From: Oceanospirillaceae bacterium
GTDB taxonomy: Bacteria > Pseudomonadota > Gammaproteobacteria > Pseudomonadales > Balneatricaceae
Assembly: GCA_003497765.1 (NCBI GenBank)
Contig: DNNY01000021.1
Coordinates: forward strand, 1 to 7,079
Direction: 5' to 3'
Length of the DNA: 7,079 nt
The position numbers and the translations under genes are program-made. Under the pieces are notes generated by a model, which saw nothing but the letters and a program-made list of their open reading frames with translations, made no database searches and was not told the DNA's origin. Below are positions 1-6,253 of this stretch, piece after piece (within the stretch, counting starts at the first letter, position 1; every line of letters starts with the position of its first letter).

Positions 1-471
1 GGCCAACACTGTTTGGCCAAATGCCAAGCCGGCTAGGGTGGCCGTATCAAATGTAGAGAAGGGGTGGAATGGATTACGTTTATGCTGTGTACGGTGAACG
101 GCAGCATTCACAAAGCTAATATCAAAAGCGGCATTATGGCCTACCAGAATAGCGCGCTTACAACCGCTAGCTTTAACAGCCCTTCGAATGGGTTTAAATA
201 CTTTATCAAGGGCTTCCTGCTCACTTACTGCCATACGTTCTGAAGCAAAGGGATCAATACCAGTAAATTCAAGGGCCGCAGTTTCCAAGTTAGCACCTTC
301 AAAAGGCGCAACATTAACCTGAACTGAATCACTACTATATAGCATCCCATCACTATCCATATCAATAATTACCGCAGCGACTTCTAACAATGCATCAGTA
401 TTGTGATTAAAGCCAGCTGTTTCAACATCAACGATAACTGGTAGATAGCCTCGGAAGCGCTCGGATATCAT
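1..471 (-). CDS. rnt: Ribonuclease T (3' part of gene cut by window edge)
   Basis: This encodes the N-terminal 157 residues of RNase T, a DEDDh-family 3'-to-5' exoribonuclease. The family trims the last bases of tRNA and of 5S and 23S rRNA precursors, acting in the cytoplasm as a homodimer. Translating the reverse strand gives ExoI motif VDVETAG with acidic residues D15 and E17, and ExoII motif GHNAAFD with D117. It also gives the family stretches [28 protein letters not shown] and [16 protein letters not shown]. The E. coli protein is about 215 residues, so roughly 55-60 residues are missing, including the ExoIII histidine and last aspartate. The ATG at 471-469 is chosen because the in-frame codon four codons upstream is the pyrC stop, so no longer start exists. 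It is about 8 residues shorter at the N-terminus than the E. coli form. It lies 12 nt after pyrC, presumably cotranscribed. Identity is seen directly; activity is inferred from conserved residues. Confidence 0.95.
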   Translation of the reverse strand, partial: MISERFRGYLPVIVDVETAGFNHNTDALLEVAAVIIDMDSDGMLYSSDSVQVNVAPFEGANLETAALEFTGIDPFASERMAVSEQEALDKVFKPIRRAVKASGCKRAILVGHNAAFDISFVNAAVHRTQHKRNPFHPFSTFDTATLAGLAFGQTVLA

Positions 472-477
472 GCTAAA

Positions 478-491
478 TAGTCCTTAGTCCT
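478..491 (-). promoter_or_regulatory. rnt ribosome binding site overlapping pyrC stop (tandem 7-mer)
   Basis: Read on the minus strand, AGGACTA occurs twice in tandem (491-485 and 484-478). The pyrC stop TAA lies across the junction and the second AGGA sits about 9 nt before the rnt ATG at 471. The ribosome binding site thus overlaps the end of pyrC, an arrangement that usually gives translational coupling. It fixes the rnt start. Confidence 0.7.
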
Positions 492-1515
492 TTAATTTCC
501 ATTTAAGTGTCTCACCTGCGCCCAATGGAATAATTGTACTGCCAGCAAAATCAAGACTACTGGGGATCTGCCAATCTTCTTTTACTAGGGTAATGGTTTT
601 GCTGTTGACCGGCAAACGATAAAACTTTGGTCCATTAAGACTGGCAAAAGCCTCTAACTTGTCCAACACACCAAGATCATCAAAAATTTGTGTATACAGT
701 TCAATAGCCGCCGGTGCTGAGTAGCAACCAGCACAGCCACAAGCGCTTTCTTTATCGCCTTTAGCATGGGGAGCTGAGTCAGTTCCCAAGAAGAAGCGAT
801 CATCGCCACTGATTACAGCTTCTTGCAAGGCTTCTTGATGAATATTGCGCTTTAAAACCGGTAAACAATATAGATGAGGCTTGATACCACCAACAAGCAT
901 ATGGTTACGATTATACATTAAGTGCTGTGGGGTGATTGTCGCAGCAACATTAACATCGCTTTGTTGCACAAACTCGGCAGCTTGTTTAGTGGTGATGTGT
1001 TCCAGTACCATACGTAGTTTGGGAAAGCGCTTTTGCAAAGGAATTAATTTAGTGTCAATAAACACCTTTTCACGATCAAAAATATCTACATGTGAATGGG
1101 TTATTTCACCATGTAATAACAAAGGTACGCCTAATTCTTCCATCATGGCAATGGCTTCATAAGCATTTTCTAGTGCTGTAACACCCGCAGCAGAATTGGT
1201 TGTTGCCCCAGCAGGATAGTATTTTAGTGCTTTAACGATATTCGATTCGCTTGCGGCACGAATATCTTCAGCAGTTGTGTTATCGGTGAGATACAAAGTC
1301 ATTAAGGCATCAAGATCTGTGCCCTGGGCGTCAATGCGGGCTTTATAGGCCACAGCCATATCAGTATTAGTCACTGGTGGCTTAAGGTTGGGCATAACAA
1401 TAGCACGACCAAACTGCTTTGCTGTATCGGTAACGGTGCGTGCTAAAACCTCGCCATCGCGAAGGTGCAGGTGCCAATCATCTGGTTGAATAATAGTAAG
1501 AGTCTGTACCGTCAT
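484..1515 (-). CDS. pyrC: Dihydroorotase (class II, E. coli PyrC type)
   Basis: This zinc enzyme reversibly closes N-carbamoyl-L-aspartate to L-dihydroorotate, the third step of de novo pyrimidine synthesis, in the cytosol. The product is 343 residues, against about 348 for E. coli PyrC. All metal ligands of the binuclear site are visible: H15 and H17 in [10 protein letters not shown], the carbamylated lysine K98 in [14 protein letters not shown]135 in [10 protein letters not shown]173 in LEHITTK and D246 in LGTDSAPHA. Substrate-site and family stretches [31 protein letters not shown] and NGPKFY are also present. The frame extends 16 codons further to a GTG at 1563, but homology begins at [14 protein letters not shown], so the ATG at 1515 is preferred. 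A GGAC about 8 nt upstream of it is only a modest ribosome binding site. It is the first gene of a pyrC-rnt unit and is divergent from argG. Nothing is truncated or odd in the coding sequence. Confidence 0.97.
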   Translation of the reverse strand: MTVQTLTIIQPDDWHLHLRDGEVLARTVTDTAKQFGRAIVMPNLKPPVTNTDMAVAYKARIDAQGTDLDALMTLYLTDNTTAEDIRAASESNIVKALKYYPAGATTNSAAGVTALENAYEAIAMMEELGVPLLLHGEITHSHVDIFDREKVFIDTKLIPLQKRFPKLRMVLEHITTKQAAEFVQQSDVNVAATITPQHLMYNRNHMLVGGIKPHLYCLPVLKRNIHQEALQEAVISGDDRFFLGTDSAPHAKGDKESACGCAGCYSAPAAIELYTQIFDDLGVLDKLEAFASLNGPKFYRLPVNSKTITLVKEDWQIPSSLDFAGSTIIPLGAGETLKWKLKD

Positions 1516-1645
1516 TTTGGGTCCGTTTAGTGGGCTTAAAGTGATAACTATGTATTGATACACTAAGTACTTATTTTAACAGTAAAAGCAGTCATTTGTC
1601 TTACCAATACAAAGCATATAAATATCTATTTTAATAAGGCTGGCA

Positions 1646-1674
1646 TTACTTATTCAGCGTAAAAAGAGTATAAT
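1646..1674 (+). promoter_or_regulatory. Probable argG promoter
   Basis: A perfect -10 hexamer TATAAT lies at 1669-1674. At 17 bp spacing the -35 position is TTACTT (1646-1651), a poor match to TTGACA, so this promoter may need an activator or be weak. Transcription would start near 1681, giving a leader of about 60 nt before the argG ATG. Confidence 0.6.
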
Positions 1675-1694
1675 TTACGCCTTGGTTTTTACGC
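1657..1694. repeat. Nested inverted repeats around the argG -10 box
   Basis: GCGTAAAAA at 1657-1665 is a perfect 9-bp inverted match to TTTTTACGC at 1686-1694. Its first seven bases also match TTTACGC at 1674-1680 in inverted orientation. One left arm therefore has two competing right arms 14 bp apart, and the TATAAT at 1669-1674 lies between them. This is the geometry of an operator or of a DNA cruciform. It is not a simple leader hairpin, since the left arm is upstream of the expected transcription start. Confidence 0.6.
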
Positions 1695-1728
1695 ATGCAG
1701 CGAGACTGTATGTAATGAACATGTCATT

Positions 1729-1736
1729 AGGAAGGA
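1729..1736 (+). promoter_or_regulatory. argG ribosome binding site
   Basis: The purine-rich AGGAAGGA ends four bases before the ATG at 1741. The AGGAAG core is at 6-nt spacing. It is strong and supports this start. Confidence 0.85.
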
Positions 1737-1740
1737 ATTC

Positions 1741-2961
1741 ATGTCAGACATTAACAAAGTTGTGTTGGCCTACTCAGGTGGTCTGGATACCTCAGTAATC
1801 GTTAAATGGTTACAGGAAACTTATAACTGTGAGGTGGTTACCTTTACTGCTGATCTTGGGCAAGGCGAAGAGGTTGAACCAGCCCGCGCCAAAGCAGAAG
1901 CTTTGGGTGTAAAAGAAATCTATATCGAAGACTTGCGTGAAGAGTTTGTGCGTGACTTTGTATTCCCTATGTTTCGCGCCAATGCAATATACGAAGGTGA
2001 GTACTTATTAGGTACCTCCATAGCTAGGCCACTTATCGCCAAGCGCTTGATTGAGATTGCTAATGACACGGGTGCCGATGCCATATCCCACGGCGCTACC
2101 GGTAAAGGTAACGATCAGGTACGTTTTGAAATAGGTGCCTATGCCCTCAAACCTGGTGTACAGGTGATTGCACCTTGGCGTGAATGGGATTTGAATTCAC
2201 GAGAAAGTCTGATGAATTACTGTGAACAGCACGGTATTGAAGTCGATTTCAAGAAGAAGAAAAGCTCACCCTACTCCATGGATGCTAACCTGCTACATAT
2301 TTCCTATGAAAGTGGCATTTTGGAAGATCCTTGGGTAGAGGCTGAGGAAGATATGTGGCGCTGGAGTGTATCGCCAGAAGTGGCACCGGATAAGCCAACC
2401 TATATAGAACTAACCTATGAAAAGGGCGATATTGTTGCTATTGATGGTGTTCCAATGAGCCCAGCGACGGTTTTAGAAACCTTAAATAAAATTGGTGGTA
2501 GTAACGGTATCGGCCGTTTAGATATCGTAGAAAACCGCTACGTTGGCATGAAATCACGTGGTTGTTATGAAACCCCTGGTGGCACCATTATGCTCCGTGC
2601 TCATCGCGCTATAGAATCCATTACTTTGGATCGTGAGGCAGCTCATCTAAAAGATGAAATCATGCCACGCTATGCCAAAGTCGTTTACAACGGTTACTGG
2701 TGGTCGGAAGAGCGGCAAATGATGCAAGCGATGATTGATCGTTCACAAGAGTATGTAAACGGTGTGGTGCGTCTTAAATTATACAAAGGTAACGTTGATG
2801 TTGTCGGCCGTAAGTCAGCTGACAGTTTATTTGACGAAGCCATGGCGACTATGGAAGATGATGCGGGCGCTTATGATCAACAAGACGCTGCAGGCTTTAT
2901 TAAGCTAAATGCTCTACGTATGCGGATTGAAGCCAGTAAAGGGCGTAATCTGCTTAAATAA
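1741..2961 (+). CDS. argG: Argininosuccinate synthase
   Basis: This enzyme condenses citrulline and aspartate with ATP, releasing AMP and pyrophosphate, to form argininosuccinate. That is the penultimate step of arginine synthesis, carried out in the cytosol by a homotetramer. The 406-residue length fits the short bacterial type used by Pseudomonas, not the roughly 447-residue E. coli form. Seen in the sequence: the ATP-pyrophosphatase P-loop AYSGGLDTS (residues 10-18), [15 protein letters not shown] (116-130) that binds ATP and aspartate, [10 protein letters not shown] (176-185), and YETPGGTIM (276-284) near the citrulline site. The nucleotide-binding domain is roughly residues 1-165 and the synthetase/multimerisation part follows. 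The start is fixed by a strong ribosome binding site and by the family N-terminus. It is monocistronic, with a terminator 15 nt after the stop. No ARG box clear enough to call was found upstream. Confidence 0.97.
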   Translation: MSDINKVVLAYSGGLDTSVIVKWLQETYNCEVVTFTADLGQGEEVEPARAKAEALGVKEIYIEDLREEFVRDFVFPMFRANAIYEGEYLLGTSIARPLIAKRLIEIANDTGADAISHGATGKGNDQVRFEIGAYALKPGVQVIAPWREWDLNSRESLMNYCEQHGIEVDFKKKKSSPYSMDANLLHISYESGILEDPWVEAEEDMWRWSVSPEVAPDKPTYIELTYEKGDIVAIDGVPMSPATVLETLNKIGGSNGIGRLDIVENRYVGMKSRGCYETPGGTIMLRAHRAIESITLDREAAHLKDEIMPRYAKVVYNGYWWSEERQMMQAMIDRSQEYVNGVVRLKLYKGNVDVVGRKSADSLFDEAMATMEDDAGAYDQQDAAGFIKLNALRMRIEASKGRNLLK

Positions 2962-2975
2962 ACTCCATGATTAGT

Positions 2976-3013
2976 AAAAAAGACTCGTAGACTTGTTTAC
3001 GGGTCTTTTTTTT
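2976..3013 (+). terminator. argG intrinsic terminator
   Basis: A 14-bp stem pairs 2976-2989 with 2998-3011, with a single G-U wobble and an 8-nt loop. It begins with six A and ends in a run of eight T (3006-3013). This is a textbook Rho-independent terminator starting 15 nt after the argG stop. The A-tract on the left arm could give some function on the other strand, but no minus-strand gene ends here. Confidence 0.92.
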
Positions 3014-3022
3014 CACCAAAAA

Positions 3023-3036
3023 AGGCCTATAGGCCT
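3023..3036. repeat. Perfect 14-bp palindrome AGGCCTATAGGCCT
   Basis: This is fully self-complementary across all 14 bases, sits between the argG terminator and the next promoter, and contains two AGGCCT hexamers. Because it lies just after the terminator it could be an operator for the small downstream gene or an incidental sequence. No function can be assigned. Confidence 0.5.
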
Positions 3037-3078
3037 CATTAAACCTATAATTTCCATCATTTCTTCACTTTTGGTGCA

Positions 3079-3106
3079 TTGTTTATCCATGATCAAGTTA
3101 TCTAAT
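3079..3106 (+). promoter_or_regulatory. Candidate promoter for the 62-codon gene
   Basis: TTGTTT (3079-3084), a 16-bp spacer and TCTAAT (3101-3106, five of six matches to TATAAT) form a plausible sigma-70 promoter. The start site would be near 3113, leaving a leader of just over 20 nt that contains the ribosome binding site. Since argG is cut off by a strong terminator, the small gene needs a promoter here. Confidence 0.5.
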
Positions 3107-3135
3107 AGCATATGGAAAGTACACAGGAGTGACTT

Positions 3136-3324
3136 ATGCAATGCTTTATTCCCTTTTCTGAAGAATTGGTAGAACAACACCCAGAGCTAATGGAAGCTGG
3201 TTTGGTTCCATATCGTGAAGAATTTATGAAATACGTGATGCAGTTTGAGGTGTTAACCCCCACAGAAGCCGCTAATATGGAAACCACGGGCTTCACTAGT
3301 AATGTAAAATTAAAAGTTTTGTAA
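3136..3324 (+). CDS. Small conserved-looking protein of unknown function (62 aa)
   Basis: I do not recognise this family. The 62-residue product starts MQCFIPFSEELVEQ and has no signal peptide, membrane segment or cysteine-pair motif. It is acidic in its first two thirds and ends in a short basic stretch. It mentions aromatic and proline residues early (FIPF, VPY) and looks like a small soluble cytoplasmic protein. Support for it being real: AGGAG at 3125-3129 with 6-nt spacing to the ATG, promoter-like hexamers upstream, strong terminators on both sides, and the absence of any better gene on either strand here. It therefore appears to be its own transcription unit between argG and rhlE. Antisense reading of the same stretch (3102-3296) is open but has no ribosome binding site and poor composition. 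Confidence 0.72.
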   Translation: MQCFIPFSEELVEQHPELMEAGLVPYREEFMKYVMQFEVLTPTEAANMETTGFTSNVKLKVL

Positions 3325-3379
3325 TATTTTTTGAACTTTTAGTCGCTGTCCTGTTCTATACCTATATCAGCGCCAGAGC

Positions 3380-3437
3380 ATGCCCTGTAGCAACTATTCG
3401 CTTCCCCTTCGAATAAATCTGCACAGGGCATTTTTTT
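3380..3437 (+). terminator. Intrinsic terminator of the 62-codon gene
   Basis: ATGCCCTGT (3380-3388) pairs perfectly with ACAGGGCAT (3423-3431). Inside, TATTCG (3395-3400) pairs with CGAATA (3410-3415), joined through a small internal loop with a possible GC/GC pair. Seven T follow (3431-3437). The stem is long for a terminator but the shape and T-tract point clearly to plus-strand termination. It lacks a T-run on the other side, so it would not terminate rhlE efficiently. Confidence 0.85.
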
Positions 3438-3489
3438 GCCTGCAAATTAAGTAACTTTCTAACTTAGTTTCTTATTTGCTCAACTTGCT

Positions 3490-4878
3490 CTATCTTAGAA
3501 CTGGTCCTTTACGAACTTTCTTGCTGGCTGGTATAGAGTTATTATTTGACTGTTTTTTTGACCCCACAGACTTACTTTTGGCCGTTTTACTATGCCTAAC
3601 TTTAGGGCTTTGCAACTTTGCCTTTTTGGGATGTTGGGCTACAAAGCTCGAGCTGTCCTGTTTAGTCGCTGGGTTATGGGACTTTTTGGGCTTCTTTGGG
3701 CGTTTTCGTTTAAGTGGCAAGATAGGTTTGGATAATGGCAACTCATGAACTGGCTCAAACCCAGACTCATACTCACGGTCAATATGCTTTTGAATAAGAC
3801 GCTCAATAGCATATAAATTATCAATTTCATCAGCACTCACTAAGGATAAGGCTTGGCCACTTTGTTGAGCTCGACCAGTTCGCCCAATACGGTGCACATA
3901 GTCCTCTGCCACGTTGGGTAAGTCGAGATTAATAACGATAGGCAATTGACTGATATCTAGGCCTCTTGCGGCTATATCTGTGGCTACCAGGACTTGCACT
4001 TGCTTGTCTTTAAATTTTGCTAGGGCATTCATACGTGCAGACTGGCTTTTATTGCCATGTATAGCCAGAGCAGTTATCTTGGCTGCATCAAGTAACCGTA
4101 CTAATTTATTGGCCCCATGCTTTGTGCGGCTAAAAACGAGGATTTGTGGCCAGTTATGGTTCTTAATGAGCTGAATTAATAAGGCAGGTTTCTGTTTTTT
4201 ATCAACCGGGATAAGCCATTGCTTAACCTTTACTGCGGTCTTATTGGGCGGTGTTACATCTACGCGCTGGGGATTCTGCATTAAACTACTTGCTAACTCA
4301 CGAATATGATTAGCAAAGGTGGCTGAAAACATAAGGTTTTGCCGCCGGTTAGGTAGTAAAGCAATAATTTTTTTTAAATCATGGATAAAGCCCATATCCA
4401 GCATACGGTCAGCTTCGTCTAAAACAAGTATTTCTAGGTCATCAAAACCAATAGCACGCTGTTGAAACAAATCCAGCAGTCGCCCAGGAGTGGCGACTAG
4501 GACATCGGTGCCTTTGCGAAGCCGTTGCATTTGTGGATTAATTTTTACCCCACCATAAACAACTTCACTGCGTAGCCCTAACGGCTCACCATAGTTTTTT
4601 GCACTTTCAAAAACCTGAGCAGCCAGTTCCCGAGTTGGGGTTAATATCAAGGCGCGGGCTTGATTAGCTTTGACTTTTTGACCTGCTGCTAAACGCTGCA
4701 AAATGGGCAAACAAAAAGCTGCCGTTTTGCCCGTACCAGTCTGAGCTGCGGCCATTACATCTTTGCCAGCCAGTATAATGGGAATAGCTTTGGCCTGTAT
4801 TGGGGTAGGCGAACTATAGCCATGTTTAGTGACATGGTTATTAAGCGTTTGGCTTAAACCAAGCTGGGTAAAGGACAT
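3490..4878 (-). CDS. rhlE: ATP-dependent DEAD-box RNA helicase, RhlE family
   Basis: This is a DEAD-box RNA helicase that unwinds short RNA duplexes using ATP. RhlE members act on ribosome assembly intermediates and in RNA turnover. In the 462-residue product all family motifs appear in order: Q motif ending at Q28 (PTPIQ), motif I AQTGTGKT (45-52), Ia PTRELAAQ (81-88), Ib TPGR (130-133), II DEAD (154-157), III SAT (185-187), IV ILVFSRTKHGAN (246-257), V ATDIAARGLDI (299-309) and VI HRIGRTGR (329-336). The helicase core matches E. coli RhlE in long stretches. The tail from about residue 380 is rich in Lys, Ser, Pro and Asn, typical of RNA-binding extensions, but Lys-based where E. coli RhlE is Arg/Gly/Gln-rich. 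The ATG at 4878 is preferred because the conserved MSFTQLGLS begins there and GGAG lies 10 nt upstream. A further in-frame TTG at 4908 has no ribosome binding site. It stands downstream of and parallel to the LysR gene, 151 bp away. Confidence 0.94.
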   Translation of the reverse strand: MSFTQLGLSQTLNNHVTKHGYSSPTPIQAKAIPIILAGKDVMAAAQTGTGKTAAFCLPILQRLAAGQKVKANQARALILTPTRELAAQVFESAKNYGEPLGLRSEVVYGGVKINPQMQRLRKGTDVLVATPGRLLDLFQQRAIGFDDLEILVLDEADRMLDMGFIHDLKKIIALLPNRRQNLMFSATFANHIRELASSLMQNPQRVDVTPPNKTAVKVKQWLIPVDKKQKPALLIQLIKNHNWPQILVFSRTKHGANKLVRLLDAAKITALAIHGNKSQSARMNALAKFKDKQVQVLVATDIAARGLDISQLPIVINLDLPNVAEDYVHRIGRTGRAQQSGQALSLVSADEIDNLYAIERLIQKHIDREYESGFEPVHELPLSKPILPLKRKRPKKPKKSHNPATKQDSSSFVAQHPKKAKLQSPKVRHSKTAKSKSVGSKKQSNNNSIPASKKVRKGPVLR

Positions 4879-4930
4879 ATTTTGGGTGCTCCGAGGAAGT
4901 GGCCGCAAGGATACATGATTTGCTTAGCCT

Positions 4931-4956
4931 TGGCTATGTATAGCCATAATATATGG
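4931..4956. repeat. Two overlapping dyads upstream of rhlE
   Basis: TGGCTAT (4931-4937) and ATAGCCA (4940-4946) form a 7-bp inverted repeat with a 2-bp centre. Overlapping it, CCATA (4944-4948) and TATGG (4952-4956) form a second dyad with a 3-bp centre. The AT-rich middle on the minus strand contains TATATT (4953-4948), a possible -10 for rhlE, but no -35 is at the proper distance. This suits an operator over the rhlE promoter, or a structured leader. It lies 53-78 bp before the rhlE ATG. Confidence 0.45.
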
Positions 4957-4963
4957 AGCGTTA

Positions 4964-4996
4964 GAGGGGGGCAGGGTATAACAAATAGCCCCCTTC
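4964..4996 (-). terminator. GC-rich hairpin after the LysR gene, possible weak terminator
   Basis: GGGGGC (4967-4972) and GCCCCC (4988-4993) form a perfect GC stem with flanking bases that extend it on the plus-strand reading, around a 15-nt loop. It is 34 nt past the LysR stop, where a terminator would be expected. In the minus-strand direction no T-run follows, so it may be a Rho-assisted stop or a 3'-end stabiliser. Confidence 0.35.
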
Positions 4997-5029
4997 AATA
5001 TTAGACAGAGAAGAATTCTAGTTCGACCC

Positions 5030-5992
5030 TTAATTACTAAAGATAAAGCCTTTAGCGTCAATTTCTTGGGCTATCTCCGTAATTAAGCCACGCATCCAGC
5101 GATGGGCTGGATTATGTTGTAGTAATGGACTCCAAGCCATACTGAGGGTCATCTCAGGAATACTAAACGGTGCCTCCATGACGACAAATTCCTCTGTAGG
5201 TACAGGTAGTAGGGTGGCCTTGTAGGGAATAGTAACAATCAAATCTTGCTGTGAAGCAAGTTGCATAGCGGCTTGATAATGGCGAGTATAGACACGAATA
5301 TTGCGCGTTTTACCAATTTCAAATAAGGCATTATCAACCCAGCCTCGGCGTTGCACATCTTTTGGATTAATTCCCACACCGGCACCCATACCAGTTTTAT
5401 TGACCCAGATATGATGGGCTTGTAGATAGGTTTCTAAATTGAAGTTATCTACGATGGGATTATTTCTACTAAATAAACAGACAAAACGATCGCGCCAGAG
5501 GTTCTTCTGATGAAAAGATTGGGGCATAGAATCAAAGCGATTAATAACCATATCAACTTTGCCTTGCTCAACATCATAAAAATTCACATCTGATGGTGTC
5601 ATTATATCGAGACTAATCCCTGGCGCTTCTTTGCGTAAACGTTCTACCAAAGGTGGGATGAGTGTTGGTTCAGCATAATCACTTGCCATAATGCGAAACA
5701 CACGGCTGGAGGTCATGGCATCAAATTCAGTTTGCGGTTGCACGGCCTTATCAATCGTTGCTAGCACTTCACGAATTGTAGGTTGTAACTCCTGCGCCCG
5801 TTCCGTTGGTGTCATACCATCGCTAGTGCGAATAAGCAGTGGGTCTTCAAATACTTCACGCAGACGGCGTAAGCCATTACTCATGGCTGGTTGGCTTAAA
5901 CCAAGTTGATGGGCTGCTTTGGTGACGTTACGTTCTTTTAATAATGCGTCTAAATATACTAGTAAATTGAGGTCTACTCTATCGATACTCAT
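5030..5992 (-). CDS. LysR-family transcriptional regulator
   Basis: The 320-residue product is a DNA-binding regulator of the LysR type, normally a tetramer whose C-terminal domain senses a small molecule. An N-terminal winged helix-turn-helix is visible at about residues 8-67, with NVTKAAHQLGLSQPAMSNGL (22-41) covering the two helices and LRRLREVFEDPLLIR completing the wing. A linker helix follows to about 90, then a two-lobed substrate-binding-like domain from about 96 to the end. The ending of the HTH and the RTSDGMTPTERA stretch resemble the NodD/LinR-like branch. The length is typical. The ATG at 5992 is preceded by AAGGG at 9-nt spacing. It is divergent from aceA, with 368 bp between starts, the classic arrangement for a LysR regulator acting on its neighbour, so control of isocitrate lyase is a fair inference. 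The inducer is unknown. Its own promoter is overlapped by a dyad, suggesting autoregulation. Confidence 0.93.
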   Translation of the reverse strand: MSIDRVDLNLLVYLDALLKERNVTKAAHQLGLSQPAMSNGLRRLREVFEDPLLIRTSDGMTPTERAQELQPTIREVLATIDKAVQPQTEFDAMTSSRVFRIMASDYAEPTLIPPLVERLRKEAPGISLDIMTPSDVNFYDVEQGKVDMVINRFDSMPQSFHQKNLWRDRFVCLFSRNNPIVDNFNLETYLQAHHIWVNKTGMGAGVGINPKDVQRRGWVDNALFEIGKTRNIRVYTRHYQAAMQLASQQDLIVTIPYKATLLPVPTEEFVVMEAPFSIPEMTLSMAWSPLLQHNPAHRWMRGLITEIAQEIDAKGFIFSN

Positions 5993-6029
5993 GCTCTCAA
6001 ACCCTTGTTATTAGCTACAAGTGGCATTC

Positions 6030-6059
6030 ATTATATTGATAGTTATTATTAAATCAATA
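6030..6059 (-). promoter_or_regulatory. lysR promoter with overlapping operator-like dyad
   Basis: On the minus strand TTGATT (6057-6052), a 16-bp spacer and a perfect TATAAT (6035-6030) form a good sigma-70 promoter for the regulator gene. TATTGAT (6034-6040) and ATCAATA (6053-6059) make a perfect 7-bp inverted repeat, 12-bp spacer, spanning -35 to the edge of -10. A protein bound here would block the promoter, consistent with LysR autorepression. The spacing gives T-N12-A, one off the usual T-N11-A. Confidence 0.62.
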
Positions 6060-6105
6060 AATTTTAAGAATATTTCGCCTTATACATGGCGTTGTTTTTG
6101 GTAGT

Positions 6106-6186
6106 TTTTTTACAAATAAGACGATAAATAGTCAGGGCTTTAAAAATAATCAAAATAAAAACAGCTACATAAGATTTTGTAAAAAA
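6106..6186. repeat. 11-bp inverted repeat with 59-bp separation
   Basis: TTTTTTACAAA (6106-6116) is exactly inverted as TTTGTAAAAAA (6176-6186). Both are A/T homopolymer-rich, so chance is a real possibility, but the central ACAAA/TTTGT is not homopolymeric. The arms could be paired protein sites between the two promoters. Confidence 0.45.
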
Positions 6187-6236
6187 CTTAAACAATAGGG
6201 ATTGATTAAATTAGTCGTGATTATGCTTTGTTACTC

Positions 6237-6242
6237 TATAGT
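6237..6242 (+). promoter_or_regulatory. Candidate aceA -10 element
   Basis: TATAGT matches five of six bases of TATAAT. No acceptable -35 is seen 16-18 bp upstream, as expected for an activator-dependent promoter. If used, transcription starts near 6249 and the leader is about 110 nt, including the whole long stem at 6272-6342. Confidence 0.35.
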
Positions 6243-6253
6243 TTAGGTGAATA

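Larger units (their letters stand above)
1516..1740. other. Divergent pyrC/argG intergenic region
   Basis: This 225-bp AT-rich spacer holds outward promoters for both neighbours. The argG side is clear and listed separately. On the pyrC side the best -10 candidate is TAAAAT (minus strand, 1578-1573), but no good -35 sits at the right distance, so I do not commit to it. A perfect 10-bp palindrome TAAGTACTTA lies at 1564-1573, touching that candidate. I see no C-run or G-run leader like the start-switching leader of enterobacterial pyrC. Confidence 0.5.

Noticed and set aside
881..1162. Open frame antisense to pyrC
   Set aside because: It is a shadow of a highly conserved gene, with Cys/Ser-rich composition and no ribosome binding site.
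1516..1563. 16-codon N-terminal extension of pyrC from a GTG at 1563
   Set aside because: Family homology begins at the ATG at 1515; the extension resembles nothing in dihydroorotases.
1643..1656. Possible ARG box near the argG -35 ending in ATTCA
   Set aside because: Only the right half-site matches; the left half lacks TGAAT, so it is not distinguishable from chance.
3476..3836. Open frames overlapping the rhlE 3' end (plus 3476-3748, minus 3639-3836)
   Set aside because: They mirror the Lys-rich RhlE tail in other frames; Leu/Phe-rich translation is expected from antisense of Lys codons.
4879..4908. 10-codon N-terminal extension of rhlE from a TTG at 4908
   Set aside because: No ribosome binding site before the TTG, whereas GGAG precedes the ATG at 4878, where RhlE homology begins.
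5691..5909. Open frame antisense to the LysR HTH region
   Set aside because: Shadow of a conserved domain, with no start signals.
6204..6216. 13-bp imperfect palindrome GATTAAATTAGTC
   Set aside because: Has one mismatch in an AT-rich stretch and no relation to LysR box spacing; too likely by chance to report as a site.
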